Shown here: piece by piece, positions 13,788-14,369 of the stretch | How positions within the stretch are numbered: position 1 is the first letter of the stretch | How the letters are laid out: each line of letters starts with the position of its first letter | DNA from: Desulfobacterales bacterium | Lineage (GTDB): Bacteria > Desulfobacterota > DSM-4660 > Desulfatiglandales > B25-G16 | Length of the DNA: 14,369 nt | Reading direction: 5' to 3' | Assembly: GCA_013375385.1 (NCBI GenBank) | Contig: JABXJY010000039.1 | Span: 1 to 14,369, forward strand | Program-made: the position numbers and the translations under genes | Notes under the pieces: generated by a model | What the model was told of the DNA's origin: nothing | The model's database searches: none | Seen by the model: the letters and a program-made list of their open reading frames with translations, nothing else

Positions 13788-14369
13788 CTATTCCACTAAG
13801 GGGAAACCTCTGAGAGCGCCGCATGTAACAAGGGCGCCCACAACCTCACAAACAGGTAATCCAACCACATTGGTGTAAGAGCCATCGATATGTTCAATCA
13901 TGAAAGAGCCAATCCCTTGGATGGCATAGCCACCTGCCTTGCCAAAAGGTTCACCTGTCTTAATGTAGGCCTCGATTTCAATTTCACTTATCTCCTTTAC
14001 TCTTACCTTTGTTGCAACTGACTCGAGATGTACTGATTTACCTCCCGGATCAAGAATACAGAATCCGGTAATTACCCTGTGATTTTTTCCCCTCAAACGT
14101 AAAAGCATGTCACGGCAATCGCGAGAATCTTTTGGCTTAGCAAATACCCTCCTGTTCATCACAACTATGGTATCGGCACCAAGTATCCAGCGATTTTTGT
14201 GGACATGCGGTACTGATTCAGCCTTACGTATTGCCATCTGACAGGCAATATCTGACGGTCGCATACCTTTAGAGAGCGTTTCATCAACCATGCTTCCAAC
14301 TGCCTCAAACGGTATGCCGATCTGTTCAAGGAGAGCCTTTCGCCTCGGTGAGATAGAGGCAAGCACAAG
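13788..14369 (-). CDS. maf: Maf-family nucleoside triphosphate pyrophosphatase, 5'-truncated
   Basis: Hydrolyses nucleoside triphosphates (dTTP/UTP or modified nucleotides, by subfamily) to monophosphate and pyrophosphate, a house-cleaning role. The frame is open to the window edge: the residues LVLASISPRRKALLEQ at the start are the universal Maf N terminus, which normally begins one to several residues earlier, so the GTG at 14366 is an internal valine and the true start lies beyond 14369. Other motifs: AIRKAESV, WILGADTIVVM with the catalytic Asp, FAKPKDSRDCRDML, and GEPFGKAGGYAIQGIGSFMIEHIDGSYTNVVGLPV, which fits the YhdE-type (dTTP/UTP) group better than YceF. It faces rlmB tail to tail. 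Confidence 0.9.
   Translation of the reverse strand, partial: LVLASISPRRKALLEQIGIPFEAVGSMVDETLSKGMRPSDIACQMAIRKAESVPHVHKNRWILGADTIVVMNRRVFAKPKDSRDCRDMLLRLRGKNHRVITGFCILDPGGKSVHLESVATKVRVKEISEIEIEAYIKTGEPFGKAGGYAIQGIGSFMIEHIDGSYTNVVGLPVCEVVGALVTCGALRGFPLVE

Overview
This window looks like chromosomal DNA of a Gram-negative bacterium with a heptose-containing lipopolysaccharide (LPS) core. Desulfobacterota (the former Deltaproteobacteria) is the most likely group. The grounds are two ADP-heptose-type glycosyltransferases, a stand-alone heptose-7-phosphate kinase, WaaE- and WaaG-like core glycosyltransferases, and the neighbourhood DUF4416 - yicC - remA (DUF370) - gmk - rlmB. This is an inference from gene content; no rRNA or other phylogenetic marker is present. 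Base composition is moderate and slightly AT-rich, except for one clearly GC-richer gene (6164-7096).

Layout. (1) 1-4846, plus strand: a tight operon of a 5'-truncated heptosyltransferase, a 58-residue Trm112-type zinc ribbon, a family 2 glycosyltransferase (TTG start), a second family 9 heptosyltransferase and a polytopic PMT/ArnT-like membrane glycosyltransferase. (2) 4847-5148: a gene-free gap holding a 189-bp multi-stem palindromic element that resembles a non-autonomous mobile repeat. (3) 5149-7096: a minus-strand SAM methyltransferase and a plus-strand GC-rich family 2 glycosyltransferase, divergently transcribed from back-to-back, near-consensus sigma70 promoters. (4) 7115-9084, minus strand: a WaaE-like glycosyltransferase followed by a WaaG-like family 4 glycosyltransferase, with a near-consensus promoter at 9135-9163. 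(5) 9361-13703, plus strand: rfaE1/hldA, a DUF4416 gene, yicC, remA-like, gmk and rlmB. (6) 13788-14369, minus strand: a 5'-truncated maf gene.

How they work together. RfaE1 phosphorylates heptose 7-phosphate on the way to ADP-heptose. The family 9 enzymes use ADP-heptose to build the inner core on Kdo-lipid A at the cytoplasmic face. The WaaE-, WaaG- and other family 2-like enzymes extend the core, and the membrane enzyme probably adds a sugar from a lipid carrier at the periplasmic face. The right-hand genes are housekeeping or RNA/nucleotide functions: YicC RNase, the RemA-like DNA-binding protein, guanylate kinase, rRNA methylation and Maf nucleotide hydrolysis.

The intergenic DNA carries two kinds of degenerate short tandem repeat: period 7 (type AGTAAGC/CAGTAAC) at three places and period 9 (AAGTGCTTA) at one. 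No tRNA, rRNA, CRISPR array, intact transposase or phage gene was seen. I found no convincing new multi-gene system. The best leads are the palindromic element at 4922-5110, the heptamer arrays, and the uncharacterised DUF4416 and Trm112-like genes.
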